Shown: piece by piece, positions 1 through 8,178 of the stretch
Layout of the letters: each line of letters opens with the position of its first letter
Numbering within the stretch: position 1 is the stretch's first letter
Assembly (NCBI GenBank): GCA_022792975.1
Contig: JAAWCC010000096.1
Coordinates: 1-14,226, forward strand
DNA: 14,226 nucleotides
Direction: 5' to 3'
Origin: Clostridia bacterium
Lineage (GTDB): Bacteria > Bacillota_A > Clostridia > TANB77 > CAG-508
Notes under the pieces: model-generated
Database searches by the model: none
Told to the model about the DNA's origin: nothing
Seen by the model: the letters and a program-made list of their open reading frames with translations, nothing else
Position numbers and translations under genes: made by a program

Positions 1-1019
1 AAAGTTCTACCATCAATTCCCATACCACCAATACTTTCAGTAACCCAAACAGGGTCTCCACTGAATAATTCATTATATTCAGGAGTTCTAAGGAAACGAA
101 CCAATCTAAGCTTCATAACAAAGTGATCCATAATTTCTTGTGCCTCCTCCTCAGTTAAAACTCCATTCTTTAAATCTCTTTCGAAATAAATATCCAAGAA
201 GGAAGATGTACGACCAATACTCATTGCAGCACCGTTTTGGTCTTTAATAGCCGCAAGGTATCCGAAATATAGCCATTGAACAGCCTCCTTGGCATTTTGT
301 GCAGGCTTAGAGATATCAAAGCCATATTTAGAGGCCATTACTTTTAGAGCCTCTAATGCTCTAACTTGTTCAGAAAATTCTTCTCTTTCTCTAATTAAAT
401 CCTCTGTAAAGCAATCCTTGTCAAGTAAATCTAATAAATGTTTTCTTTCAGAAATAAGAGCGTCAACTCCATAAAGTGCAACACGCCTATAATCACCAAT
501 AATTCTTCCACGTCCATAACCATCTGGTAGACCAGTTATAAGATGTGAACTTCTTGCAGCTCTAACATCAGGTGTATAAACATCAAAAACACCATCGTTA
601 TGAGTTTTTCTAGCGCCATGAAAAACTTGTGCTGTATCAGGGTCTACTTTTCTTCCATAAGCCTCACAAGATTTTTCGACAATTCTTATTCCACCAAAAG
701 GCATAATAGCTCTTTTTAGAGGAGCGTCAGTTTGAAGACCGACAATTTCTTCTAGAGACTTGTCAATATATCCAGCATCATGAGCAGAAATTGTAGAAAT
801 TGTTTTTGTATCAATATCTAAAACACCACCTTCTGCTGATTTTTCTTTTTTGTAAAGGTCTAAAACTTGATTCCATAGTTTTTTTGTTTTATCGGTTGCA
901 TTTGCCAAAAAAGAGCTATCTCCCTCATATGGAGTATAATTTGCTTGGATGAAGCTTCTTACATCAACCTCTTTTTGCCATTTGCCAGCCTTAAAACCAT
1001 TCCATTCGTCAAACTTCAT
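1..1019 (-). CDS. pflB: Pyruvate formate-lyase (formate C-acetyltransferase), N-terminal part
   Basis: Cytosolic glycyl-radical enzyme that converts pyruvate and CoA to acetyl-CoA and formate in anaerobic fermentation. The product begins [20 protein letters not shown] and carries typical PFL segments such as [23 protein letters not shown] and [19 protein letters not shown]. About 339 codons are present out of roughly 750 in the family, so the catalytic Cys pair and C-terminal glycyl-radical loop lie outside the window. The start is supported by GGAGGT 7 bases upstream (1027-1032 on the complement) and a good promoter. The frame is unbroken and has no in-frame CGG. CGG spanning two codons (AAC GGT, TTC GGA, GTC GGT) is read normally, which makes this gene a useful control for the frameshift pattern seen elsewhere. 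Confidence 0.95.
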   Translation of the reverse strand, partial: MKFDEWNGFKAGKWQKEVDVRSFIQANYTPYEGDSSFLANATDKTKKLWNQVLDLYKKEKSAEGGVLDIDTKTISTISAHDAGYIDKSLEEIVGLQTDAPLKRAIMPFGGIRIVEKSCEAYGRKVDPDTAQVFHGARKTHNDGVFDVYTPDVRAARSSHLITGLPDGYGRGRIIGDYRRVALYGVDALISERKHLLDLLDKDCFTEDLIREREEFSEQVRALEALKVMASKYGFDISKPAQNAKEAVQWLYFGYLAAIKDQNGAAMSIGRTSSFLDIYFERDLKNGVLTEEEAQEIMDHFVMKLRLVRFLRTPEYNELFSGDPVWVTESIGGMGIDGRT

Positions 1020-1055
1020 ATTAAGTACCTCCGATTAAAAAATTCTTTCTACAAT

Positions 1056-1084
1056 ATTATACACGGAAAAACAAAAAATATCAA
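1056..1084 (-). promoter_or_regulatory. Sigma-A promoter for pflB
   Basis: On the minus strand TTGATA (1084-1079) and TATAAT (1061-1056) are separated by 17 bases, with the pflB ribosome site about 25 bases further on. This is a near-consensus housekeeping promoter. Confidence 0.75.
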
Positions 1085-1102
1085 TATTTAAATAAAAACT
1101 AC

Positions 1103-1131
1103 TTGTAAAATATATGAAAACAATGTAAAAT
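1103..1131 (+). promoter_or_regulatory. Candidate promoter for pth-rng-bofA
   Basis: TTGTAA (1103-1108) and TAAAAT (1126-1131) with a 17-base spacer, upstream of the pth ribosome site TAAGGAGGA (about 1142-1150). The region is very AT-rich, so other pairings are possible. Confidence 0.5.
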
Positions 1132-1159
1132 ATATTTAATTTAAGGAGGACAAAACAAA

Positions 1160-1714
1160 ATGTTTTTAATCGTAGGGCTTGGAAATCCAGAAGAAGAATA
1201 TGGAAATACAAGACATAATGTACGGATTTGACGTAATAAATGAATTTTCAAAAAAAAATAAAATAGAAGTGAATAGAACAAAATTTGAAGGAAATTTTGG
1301 GCAAGGAAATATAAACCGGAAATAAAGTGATTTTGCTAAAGCCACAAATGTATATGAATTTAAGTGGGATACCTGTTAAAAAATTCAAGGATTTTTTCAA
1401 AATAGAAGAAAACAAAATAATAGTTATACATGATGATATTGATGTGGAGGAAGGAAGAATAAAAATAAGAAAAACAGGTGGTTCTGGAACACATAATGGT
1501 ATGAAATCAATTGTAAATGAACTTGGAAATAAAGAATTTTGCAGAATAAAATTAGGCGTTCGGTAAGCCACTAGGACATCAAGATTTAGCAGAATTTATT
1601 TTAAGCAAAGTAAAGAACAGAACAAAAATAGATGAAGCAATTATAGATGCAGTAAAAGCAATAGAAGAAATTATAGCAAATGGAATAGATTCTGCAATGA
1701 ATAAATATAATTAA
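1160..1714 (+). CDS. pth: Peptidyl-tRNA hydrolase, needs three +1 shifts at CGG
   Basis: Releases peptides from prematurely dropped peptidyl-tRNAs; normally essential. ATG follows TAAGGAGGA. The N-terminus MFLIVGLGNP and NTRHNV with catalytic His19 are clear, as are KPQMYMNLSG and HDDIDVEEG (catalytic Asp) and the final GKPLGHQDLAEFIL segment. These lie in three different frames. Skipping one C at 1223, 1317 and 1561 joins them into a protein of 183 residues, the usual Pth length, with Gly at the conserved positions NTRHNVGF and KLGVGKP. Without the shifts translation ends after about 23 codons, and no product could be active. The last segment ends at TAA 1712-1714, and rng follows after 22 bases, suggesting an operon. 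Confidence 0.93.
1223..1225 (+). other. CGG +1 frameshift site 1 (pth Gly22)
   Basis: Zero frame reads GTA CGG ATT TGA. Skipping the C gives GTA GGA TTT GAC, restoring NVGFDV after the catalytic NTRHN motif. Confidence 0.9.
1317..1319 (+). other. CGG +1 frameshift site 2 (pth)
   Basis: The frame set by site 1 reads AAC CGG AAA TAA. Skipping the C gives AAC GGA AAT AAA GTG, leading into ILLKPQMYMNLSG. Confidence 0.9.
1561..1563 (+). other. CGG +1 frameshift site 3 (pth)
   Basis: Reads GTT CGG TAA. Skipping the C gives GTT GGT AAG CCA, restoring the conserved GVGKP segment. CGG is directly followed by the zero-frame stop. Confidence 0.9.
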
Positions 1715-1736
1715 GGCAAAAGGAGTAACCAAAATA

Positions 1737-2922
1737 GTGAAGGAAATATTTATAGAAAAAAATGAAAACATTTCAAAAATTGTACTAATAGAAAATGGAA
1801 ATGTAATTGAAAAATATGAGGACAACGATAAAAAGAAAAGATTAGAAGGCAAAATTTATTTAGGAACAGTTCAGAATGTACTTCAAGGGATGCAAGCTGC
1901 GTTTATTGATATAGGAGAAGAAAAAAATACCTTTATTCATCTAAAAGATATACTTCCAAAAGTAAACATTGTAAAAAATAAAGAAGTTAAAGAAGAAAAA
2001 AATATAAAAAAATTAGTAAAACCAGGTGACAAAATTTTAATACAAGTAAAAAGAGATGCAAATAATATGAAAGGGGCAAAGGTATCAACACATATAAGCA
2101 TACCCAGTAGATATTTTGTAATAATGCCAAATACAGATATTAGAACGATTTCACAGAAAATTGAAAGGGAAGAAGAAAGAAAAAGACTAAATGAAATTGC
2201 AAATGAAATTTTACCAAAAAATTTTGGAGCAATTATCAGAACATCAAGTATAAATAAAACAAGAGAAGAATTAGAAAAAGACTTAAACAGTGTTATCAAA
2301 ATATGGGAGGATGTTGAAAAACAAATAAAAAATGAAAAACTAAAATTGCCAAAGGTAGTATATGAAGGACAAACCTTTATTGAAAAATTACTAGTCGATT
2401 TGATAGATAAAGACATTGAAAGAATAGTTGTAAATGATGAGAAAAACTACGAGGAAGTAAAAAGAGTTAAAAGCCAGCTAGAAGAACACGAGATTAGGGT
2501 GGAATTCAAAGAGAATGAAAATATATTTAACACATATGATATAGAAGAACAACTAGTAAAATCAGAGCAAAGAAAAGTTTGGTTAAGGTGTGGACGGATT
2601 TATTACAATAGATAAAACAGAGGCACTAACAGCAATAGATGTAAACTCGGGTAAATATATAGGAAGCAAGGACTTAGAACAGACAGTCTTTAAGGTAAAT
2701 AAGGAGGCAAGTGAGGAAATTGCAAAACAGTTAAGGCTAAGGGATATTGGAGGAATTATAATAATTGACTATATAGATATGTTAGATGAAGAACATAAAA
2801 AGCAGATTGTCGAGGTGCTTGAGGAAAATTTTAAAAAGGACAGATCGAAAACTCAAATTGTCGGGTTTTCAAAATTAAATCTTTTAGAAATGACAAGAAA
2901 ACATATGAAGGGGGGAGAATAG
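1737..2922 (+). CDS. rng: Ribonuclease E/G family endoribonuclease, one +1 shift
   Basis: Single-strand-specific endoribonuclease of rRNA and mRNA processing. Starts at GTG with AGGAG 11 bases upstream. An S1 domain lies at about residues 37-120 (LEGKIYLGTVQNVLQGMQAA, FIDIGEEKNTFIHL). The catalytic DNase I-like region starts at about 285 with TEALTAIDVNSG (Asp301, like E. coli D303) and IIIIDYIDM (Asp344/Asp347, one matching D346). The frame breaks at CGG 2595-2597 just before the catalytic aspartates. With the +1 shift the protein is 394 residues. It ends at LLEMTRKHMKGGE and lacks the C-terminal CPxC zinc-link that follows this point in typical RNase G/E. That end overlaps the bofA ribosome site. 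Confidence 0.92.
2595..2597 (+). other. CGG +1 frameshift site 4 (rng Gly287)
   Basis: Reads TGT GGA CGG ATT TAT, with a stop four codons later. Skipping the C gives GGA GGA TTT ATT, restoring KVWLRCGGFITID, a conserved family segment. Confidence 0.9.
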
Positions 2923-2925
2923 ATT

Positions 2926-3174
2926 ATGCCATTTTTAGGTTATATCATTGGAATATTGGTATTATTTATTATTTTAAAGATATTAGCATTACCTATGAAA
3001 ATAATAGTAAAATTCTTAATCAATGCAGTAGTTGGTGTAGTAGTATTATATGTACTTAACTTACTTGGAGTTGGTTTAGTAATAAACTGGATAACAGCGC
3101 TAATTGTGGGCTTCTTAGGAATACCAGGAGTAATAATTGTTGCAATACTTCAATTTGTACTACATTTAATTTAA
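2926..3174 (+). CDS. bofA: BofA-family protein (pro-sigma-K processing inhibitor)
   Basis: An 82-residue, almost wholly hydrophobic protein with two to three membrane segments. The C-terminal half, NLLGVGLVINWITALIVGFLGIPGV with the N...G...GIPGV pattern, is characteristic of BofA. In Bacillus, BofA holds the SpoIVFB protease inactive in the outer forespore membrane until engulfment is complete, so delaying sigma-K. Family assignment is confident; function here is inferred from the family. The ribosome site GGGGGGAG (2910-2917) lies in the last codons of rng, so the two genes are probably co-transcribed. No CGG site. Confidence 0.85.
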   Translation: MPFLGYIIGILVLFIILKILALPMKIIVKFLINAVVGVVVLYVLNLLGVGLVINWITALIVGFLGIPGVIIVAILQFVLHLI

Positions 3175-3176
3175 GT

Positions 3177-3195
3177 CTTTAGCACAATACTAAAG
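3177..3195 (+). terminator. Weak hairpin after bofA
   Basis: CTTTAG (3177-3182) and CTAAAG (3190-3195) form a 6-bp stem followed by TTTAAATT. It is a poor terminator, placed right after the bofA stop. Confidence 0.3.
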
Positions 3196-3253
3196 TTTAA
3201 ATTGATTAAAAGTATAGGAAATTGTTGAAAATTAGCATATTTTTCACGAGAAA

Positions 3254-3283
3254 ATATAAAGAGCGGGCCACCGCTCTTTATAT
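3254..3283. terminator. Strong hairpin between convergent operons
   Basis: Perfect 13-bp inverted repeat (ATATAAAGAGCGG / its complement) around a GCCA loop. It lies between bofA (plus) and the ger operon (minus). On the minus strand the stem is followed by TTTTCTCG, so it fits best as the end of the germination operon, possibly acting on both strands. Confidence 0.75.
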
Positions 3284-3291
3284 AGTATTAA

Positions 3292-3453
3292 TTATAATAA
3301 AGTAACTACACATGGTGCAATTAATGCTACGACTGCCATTACTGCTATTACAATAGCTGCAATCTGATTTGAATTATTTTTATATTCGTATATTGCATAT
3401 CCCATAGTCTTGCAAAATACAAATATACTTAAAATTAAAACAATAAAGAACAT
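3292..3453 (-). CDS. Small membrane protein at end of germinant receptor operon
   Basis: A 53-residue ORF beginning MFFIVLILSIFVF and ending ALIAPCVVTLL, with two hydrophobic segments (about 2-17 and 31-53) around a short polar stretch (YEYKNNSNQ). GGAGG sits 5 bases before the ATG, and the gene starts 14 bases after the gerC stop, so it is the last gene of the operon before the hairpin. I do not recognise the sequence. Small two-helix D proteins accompany some GerA-type receptors, and position and topology fit such a role, but that is inference. No CGG codon. Confidence 0.65.
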   Translation of the reverse strand: MFFIVLILSIFVFCKTMGYAIYEYKNNSNQIAAIVIAVMAVVALIAPCVVTLL

Positions 3454-3467
3454 ATTTCCTCCAAAGC

Positions 3468-4699
3468 TTATGAAATTAGATAACTAGATATTACATCAAT
3501 GTTTAAATCGACATTAAAAAATGCATTTTTGTAATTTTCAAGCCAATTATATTCCATCCATTCATCCCAAGTAGCAAAATGTTTAACTGCGTGTCTACCA
3601 AATAAATCTATATCAGCACCATAATCTTTTGAAACCTTATATAAATAGTCTTCAATTTGCGATTTCATATAAGATTTAGCATACTCTTCAATCATTGTCA
3701 AATTATCTTTTTCGAAATAATTTGAGTTTTTCTCAGAAGATAGAATTTTTGCATTAAGGTTAATTTCACTTGTTATATATGGTGAGCCATTTATAAATTT
3801 TACATTATTTTTTGTATTTCTATCTAAGGTTACATATAAATCTATTATAGCATCTGCATCAAATGGACTTGGTATAGAAATAATACATTCTTCCATTTCG
3901 CTTACTACAATTAAATGACAAAGCGTTTCAATAGCAGTAAGCTCTCCGAACTAATATATCATTTTTAAAAACAGCTAATCCCATAACGTCAATATTTGTA
4001 GAGGCATTTTTACTTTCCTCAGAATTTGAGGTTGTTTCTCCAGCTATTGTATCTGTATCAACATTTGAAGAACCAGAGGTTGCATTATAAGAAGTAATAG
4101 AGCCTAATATAGCAGAGGCCTCTCCAAAAGTATCAGACATTCTATCAAAGACATTAGCAATTGTAACATTTGAAGTGTAACCAGTATATTTGCTAGAAGT
4201 TGCAACTATTTCGTAATACTTAGCTGTTATACTTTCAATTTCAGATTTTGAATCAGATAGAAAATCATAAGCTGTACAACGTGCTACTACTACATTGCAA
4301 TCTGGCCTTAATTCAACATTATTTATCAGAGTATAAATAATATCAGAAACACCGTTTACCGAGCTATTTCTTCAGAAATGACTAAAACTTTACAATGTGA
4401 AAGGTTTAGCTTTTTACTAATAAATCCATTTGCAAGACTAATTGCAGATTCAATAGATGAAGCCTCTATCGTATCAATAACAGTATCTGCTGAGGAAGAT
4501 GAATCACCGGTCAGAGGTGTTTTTAGAAGGGATAGAGAGCTGGAAACTTACTTTTAAATCATTGTTCTCGCCGAACATCTATGCCAATTGCAACAACATA
4601 TGCCATGTCATTAATATCACGTTTAGTATAATAACCACTTACTGTAAAGCTTATAATAATTAATACAACAAAAAGCATGTTAAAGGTCTTATTCTTCAT
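3468..4699 (-). CDS. gerAC: Spore germination protein GerC family, five +1 shifts
   Basis: C subunit of a GerA-type germinant receptor in the spore inner membrane. The N-terminus is a hydrophobic signal (about residues 5-22) followed by YYTKRDINDMAYVVAIGIDV, the Ger(x)C hallmark. Middle and C-terminal parts (VSFQLSIPSK, DVMGLAVFKNDILVGEL, and a C-terminal domain ending ISSYLIS) lie in different frames. Skipping C at five CGG codons gives one protein of 408 residues, normal for the family. The lipobox Cys is absent: the site reads VSGYYTKR where relatives have SGC. The start overlaps the end of gerB by 11 bases, implying translational coupling. Making full-length protein needs five consecutive shifts. 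Confidence 0.88.
3946..3948 (-). other. CGG +1 frameshift site (gerC Gly250)
   Basis: Minus strand reads TTA GTT CGG AGA. Skipping the C gives GTT GGA GAG CTT ACT, restoring FKNDILVGELTAIET. A zero-frame stop follows five codons later. Confidence 0.88.
4352..4354 (-). other. CGG +1 frameshift site (gerC Gly115)
   Basis: Reads GGT AAA CGG TGT TTC TGA in the frame set by the neighbouring site. Skipping the C gives AAA GGT GTT TCT GAT ATT. Only two codons separate this site from the previous one. Confidence 0.85.
4359..4361 (-). other. CGG +1 frameshift site (gerC Gly113)
   Basis: Reads GAA ATA GCT CGG TAA. Skipping the C gives GCT GGT AAA and leads straight to the next CGG. Confidence 0.85.
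4507..4509 (-). other. CGG +1 frameshift site (gerC Gly64)
   Basis: Reads TCT GAC CGG TGA. Skipping the C gives GAC GGT GAT TCA TCT, opening the next coding segment. Confidence 0.87.
4571..4573 (-). other. CGG +1 frameshift site (gerC Gly43)
   Basis: Reads GAT GTT CGG CGA. Skipping the C gives GTT GGC GAG AAC AAT, restoring AIGIDVGENNDLKVSFQ, close to the family pattern. This is the only CGGC case in the window. Confidence 0.9.
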
Positions 4700-5805
4700 A
4701 GTGAACTCTTGCCCCTTTCTTTTGGCTATTTTTCTTCTTAAAATACGCACAAATTAAAATTACCATTGTTATACCAAAAACAAAAACTATTGATAAATAT
4801 TTATAATAAGTTCTTTCAAATAAATTTATGTCAGAAATAGTTTTGGGAATTAGTGCAATTGTAAATAGAAATGCCGAAAAGCAAAAGGTCAGAGCCCTCT
4901 CATATTTTATATTAGTAATTCTCTTGAAAACATCTAATGAAAAGTGCATTGTAATTGCTAAATAATTGAAAATAGACATTATCCAAATTAAAATGAAAAC
5001 TGCATCAATTCTCTGTATGAAGCTTCCAAAGTTTACCCTTCTTGAAAGTATATAAATTGATAAAGTATTATTAATTTCCCCAATTGAAGGAATTAAGAAA
5101 AGCAGAGCAATAATTCCAAGCATTAGATAACCGGTATAAACAGCAAGAGCAATAATTCCAGACTTTTTAAAGTTTTTATGGCTACCAAGGTTTGGAATTA
5201 AAAATGGTGCGATTATTATACTTGCAAATGCAAATATATTAGAGCTTCCGAGCTATGAAGGTTTCATTTGCACCATATCCAAGTATAGGAAGAGCTCTTT
5301 CAGGGATAAACTGTGAACTAGAAGATATGAATATAATTACTATTGATACAAGGATTATAGGAATAGTAATTAAAGTTACTCTAGATATTGCTTTAAACCC
5401 AAATAAATTCATAACAGCAGCAATTGCAACAAACATTAAAATAACCATTTCTCTATCAATATTTGGAAAATATATAAGCACTAAACTTTCGGAAAAAGTC
5501 CTTATAACGAAACCCGAAATAGTGATAAAATACACACATACAGTTATACTAAATATATTTTTTAGAAGTTTTCCACCAGTAAATTCACAAATATCAACAA
5601 GGTCTTTTCCAGGAAATAGTGCAAAAATTTTTGTAGCAATGAAAAAGAAAGTGGTTGCAAGTATAAAAACAAAAATTAAATTTAGTATTGTAGCAGAACC
5701 AGTGCTTGCAATTAAGTGGTTTGGCATATTTAAAATAATATGTGAAATCATAACTGTTATAATAATTGATGCACCTTGCATTACGCCCATTTTTGAATCT
5801 TTCAT
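4689..5805 (-). CDS. gerAB: Spore germination permease GerB family, one +1 shift
   Basis: B subunit of a GerA-type receptor, an amino acid permease-like membrane protein (APC superfamily) that senses germinants. Starts MKDSKMGVMQGASIIITVMI; about ten hydrophobic segments follow, including LPGK-like FPGKDLVDICEFTGG and IPIILVSIVIIFISS. The N-terminal 185 codons end at CGG 5250-5248. The rest (GSSNIFAFASIIIAPFLIPN onward to KKGARVHYEE) is in the +1 frame. Joined, the protein is 371 residues, the normal length. The stop lies 11 bases inside gerC. Hydrophobic segments continue evenly through the junction. Confidence 0.9.
5248..5250 (-). other. CGG +1 frameshift site (gerB Gly186)
   Basis: Minus strand reads ATA GCT CGG AAG CTC TAA. 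Skipping the C gives GCT GGA AGC TCT AAT, entering the next membrane segment. Confidence 0.88.
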
Positions 5806-5831
5806 AATTTAGTCTAAAACCTTCCTTTCCT

Positions 5832-7513
5832 TTAATATTTCCATTTTCTACTAATTTTATCTTCCTTAAATGGCTTCTTTGTATTAAGGAAGTTTCTACG
5901 GTTTTCACGTTTCCATAGAGGTGGTAAAAAGTATTCTGAATTTGGGTCCTTTGAAACAGGAGACATTGGGCTTAGGTATGAAACTCCAAAAGAGTTTATG
6001 TGTGCAAGTGCTGTCAAATGGAAAATAAAGCAAAATGCAATTCCCAAAAAGCCTGCAAAATATCCCATTATTATATATATAAACCTGACAAGACGGACAT
6101 GGAAGCTAAGTGAATAATCAGGCACAGCAAAAGCAGTAATACCAGTAAGTGCCACAATAATAACAAGAATAGGGCTAACAATATTTGCACTAACTGCTGC
6201 ATCTCCCAAAATCAAAGCACCGTACAATACCAATTGCTTGACCCAAAGGAGCAGGAACCCTTACACCAGATTCTCTAATAAGCTCGAGCGAAATTTCCAT
6301 TATCAAAATTTCGAAGATAATTGGAAAAGGTACATTGCTCCTAGATGCAACTATTGCAAACAAAAGCTCTGTTGGAATAAGCTCCTGATGAAAAGAGGAT
6401 ACAGCAACATAAAGCCCAGGAAGTAGTAACGTAATAAAAAGTGCGAGTAACCTTATGGCCTTGAGCAAATTTGTGAGCTGATATTTTAGGTTTTTATCTT
6501 CAGCAGAAGTTAAGAAGTCTATTAAAACACCAGGAGCAACCAACCCATATGGTGTTCCGATTAACTAAAATTGCGACTCTACCTTCTAATATATAAGCAG
6601 AAACTCTGTCAGGTCTCTCAGAAGAAATAAGCTGAGGTACACTAACGCTAGAATCCTCTATTAATTGTTCAAGCTGACCAGAAGAAACCAGGTAATCAAT
6701 ACTAATATTCTCGATTCTACGCTTTATTTCATTAACTAAGCCACTGTTTGCAACATTTTTTAGGTAACAAATAGCAACTTGAGTATGACTAAGTTTTCCG
6801 ACAGAAGTTTCTTCAATAATTAAGTTCTCACTATTAACAATTCTTCTAATAAGACTAGTATTAGTACGAATAGACTCAATAAATCCCTCTTGAGAGCCCC
6901 TAATAATACTTTCGTTTTCTGGTGGGGAAACACTACGTTTATCAAACCCTTTTGCATCTATCATAAAGGCTACATCAATAGTATCAATAAAAAGGGCAGA
7001 GTTTCCAGCATTGACTTTTTGAATAATGTCTTGAAACTTACCTTCCGCAGAAACATCGTTTTGAGGGACTAAGCATTCTAAAATATAATTCTTCAAATCG
7101 AATTTCTTTGCACGCTTAACTGTGAGGTTAGAAGAAATATTTTTACTGGCATTGTTCTCGTTTTGAACCCTATTCTTAGCATGCTTCTTTAACATCAAGG
7201 GCTTAATAACAAAAGCATTGATTGACTTTGAATCAATCATTCCATCGATGTAAAGCAAGAAAGCAGAATACTCCTTTTCATTAATATAAATAGAGAATTC
7301 ACGAATTTTAATATCATTGCTCAATCCAAAACTATACTTATTTTTAACAAATTCTTTATTCACTTCAATAGAAGGGAAAACCTTAGTATCTTCAGCAGAA
7401 TTATCTTCTGAGCTTTTTTCTAAGGAAACATCTTCAGCCTCGGGTAAAACAAAGTTAAAATCATTAGGCTCCTTATAAGTTATTAAATTAAATAAACCAT
7501 CTAAAATTTTCAT
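5832..7513 (-). CDS. gerAA: Spore germination protein GerA family, two +1 shifts
   Basis: A subunit of the germinant receptor. A long hydrophilic N-terminal domain (residues 1 to about 300, with VKRAKKFDLKNYILECLVPQ and PPENESIIRGSQEGFIESI) precedes a membrane domain. ILEGRVAILVNGTPYGLVAPGV and VRVPAPLGQAIGIVGALILG are strong GerA signatures, and both contain a CGG junction where Gly is conserved. Joined product is 559 residues, ending in a basic tail. An in-frame TGA lies seven codons upstream, so ATG 7513 is the first usable start, yet there is no clear Shine-Dalgarno before it. First gene of the ger operon, followed by gerB after 26 bases. Confidence 0.92.
6220..6222 (-). other. CGG +1 frameshift site (gerA Gly431)
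   Basis: Reads ATT GTA CGG TGC. Skipping the C gives GTA GGT GCT TTG ATT TTG GGA, restoring the conserved GQAIGIVGALILGDAAV. Confidence 0.92.
6557..6559 (-). other. CGG +1 frameshift site (gerA Gly319)
   Basis: Reads GTT AAT CGG AAC. Skipping the C gives AAT GGA ACA CCA TAT GGG, restoring AILVNGTPYGLVAPGV. The zero frame runs about 18 codons before stopping, the longest seen. Confidence 0.92.
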
Positions 7514-7552
7514 AGTATAAGTTATTATTTCTCAAAAATTTATAAATATGTA

Positions 7553-7580
7553 TATAATGTGAAAATTTGTCTTGATATGT
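7553..7580 (-). promoter_or_regulatory. Possible forespore (sigma-G-like) promoter for ger operon
   Basis: On the minus strand CATTATA (7559-7553) matches the sigma-G -10 pattern CATnhTA, with ACATA (7580-7576) upstream as an imperfect -35. The 16-base spacer is shorter than the usual 17-18. Late forespore expression is expected for ger genes, but the match is weak. Confidence 0.3.
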
Positions 7581-7657
7581 TCCAGAATTTTTTTATTAAA
7601 TAAAATAAAGGTAGGAATTGAAATTAAGAAAAATATGTAGATTTTTTTTCTAACCTG

Positions 7658-7666
7658 TGATATAAT
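7658..7666 (+). promoter_or_regulatory. Extended -10 promoter for dut-alaS-hinT
   Basis: TGATATAAT is an extended -10 (TGnTATAAT) 34 bases before the dut ATG. The -35 position (about 7638-7643) is poor, which is typical when an extended -10 is present. Confidence 0.6.
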
Positions 7667-7699
7667 CAACAAAATTATAGTAATATAAGGAGAAAAAAT

Positions 7700-8161
7700 A
7701 TGGAGAGAATTAGAGGATTTGAGATAGCGAAGGGCTTTGAAACAGCAGGAATAAATTTACCAATACGAAAGACAAAATGTTCGGCAGGATATGATATAGA
7801 AGCGGCAGAGGATACTGTTGTTCCAGCATTTAAAAAAGGTATGGCTCCAACACTTATTAAAACTGGGCTAAAGGCATATATGCAAGAAGACGAATATTTA
7901 AAATTATGTAATAGAAGTTCAAACCCAAAAAAGAAGGGATTAGTACTTGCAAATAGTATAGGAGTAGTAGATGCAGATTATTATGGAAATCCAGATAATG
8001 ATGGACATATCATGTTTTCATTCTTTAATATAAAAGAGGAAGATATAATAATAAAAAAGGGAGAAGCAATCGGTCAAGGGATATTTGAGAAGTTTTTAAC
8101 AATTGATGGAGATAAAGCATTAGGAGAAAGACTCGGAGGCTTCGGTTCTACAAATAAATAG
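7700..8161 (+). CDS. dut: dUTPase family protein (dUTP diphosphatase)
   Basis: Hydrolyses dUTP to dUMP and pyrophosphate, keeping uracil out of DNA and feeding dTMP synthesis; trimeric in the family. The five motifs are recognisable: AGYDIEAAED (residues 29-38), CNRSSNPKKKG, SIGVVDADYYGNP, IGQGIFEKF and the C-terminal ERLGGFGSTNK. Length 153 residues is normal. TAAGGAG lies before the ATG. The frame is intact with no in-frame CGG. Five codon-spanning CGGs (for example CTC GGA, TTC GGT) are read normally, and CGA is used as Arg in PIRK. It starts a plus-strand operon with alaS 17 bases downstream. Confidence 0.9.
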   Translation: MERIRGFEIAKGFETAGINLPIRKTKCSAGYDIEAAEDTVVPAFKKGMAPTLIKTGLKAYMQEDEYLKLCNRSSNPKKKGLVLANSIGVVDADYYGNPDNDGHIMFSFFNIKEEDIIIKKGEAIGQGIFEKFLTIDGDKALGERLGGFGSTNK

Positions 8162-8178
8162 ATTAGGAGGGAATATAA

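Noticed and set aside
231..253. CGG in pflB (AAC GGT, GCG GCT, TTC GGA)
   Set aside because: These span two codons and the frame continues unchanged, so they are not frameshift sites; they serve as negative controls.
1220..1570. Stop-codon readthrough or TGA recoding
   Set aside because: Reading through the stops in the zero frame gives unrelated sequence; homology continues only in the +1 frame from the CGG. TGG is the normal Trp codon in these genes.
1937..2416. Minus-strand ORF of 159 codons inside rng, and a similar one (8886-9434) inside alaS
   Set aside because: Low-complexity shadows rich in S, F and I opposite real genes, without start signals.
5255..5812. A 185-codon plus-strand ORF opposite gerB
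   Set aside because: Antisense shadow of gerB: no ribosome site or recognisable family, while the minus strand encodes a clear membrane protein.
6238..6426. Plus-strand short ORFs opposite gerA
   Set aside because: Antisense to a well-supported GerA protein.
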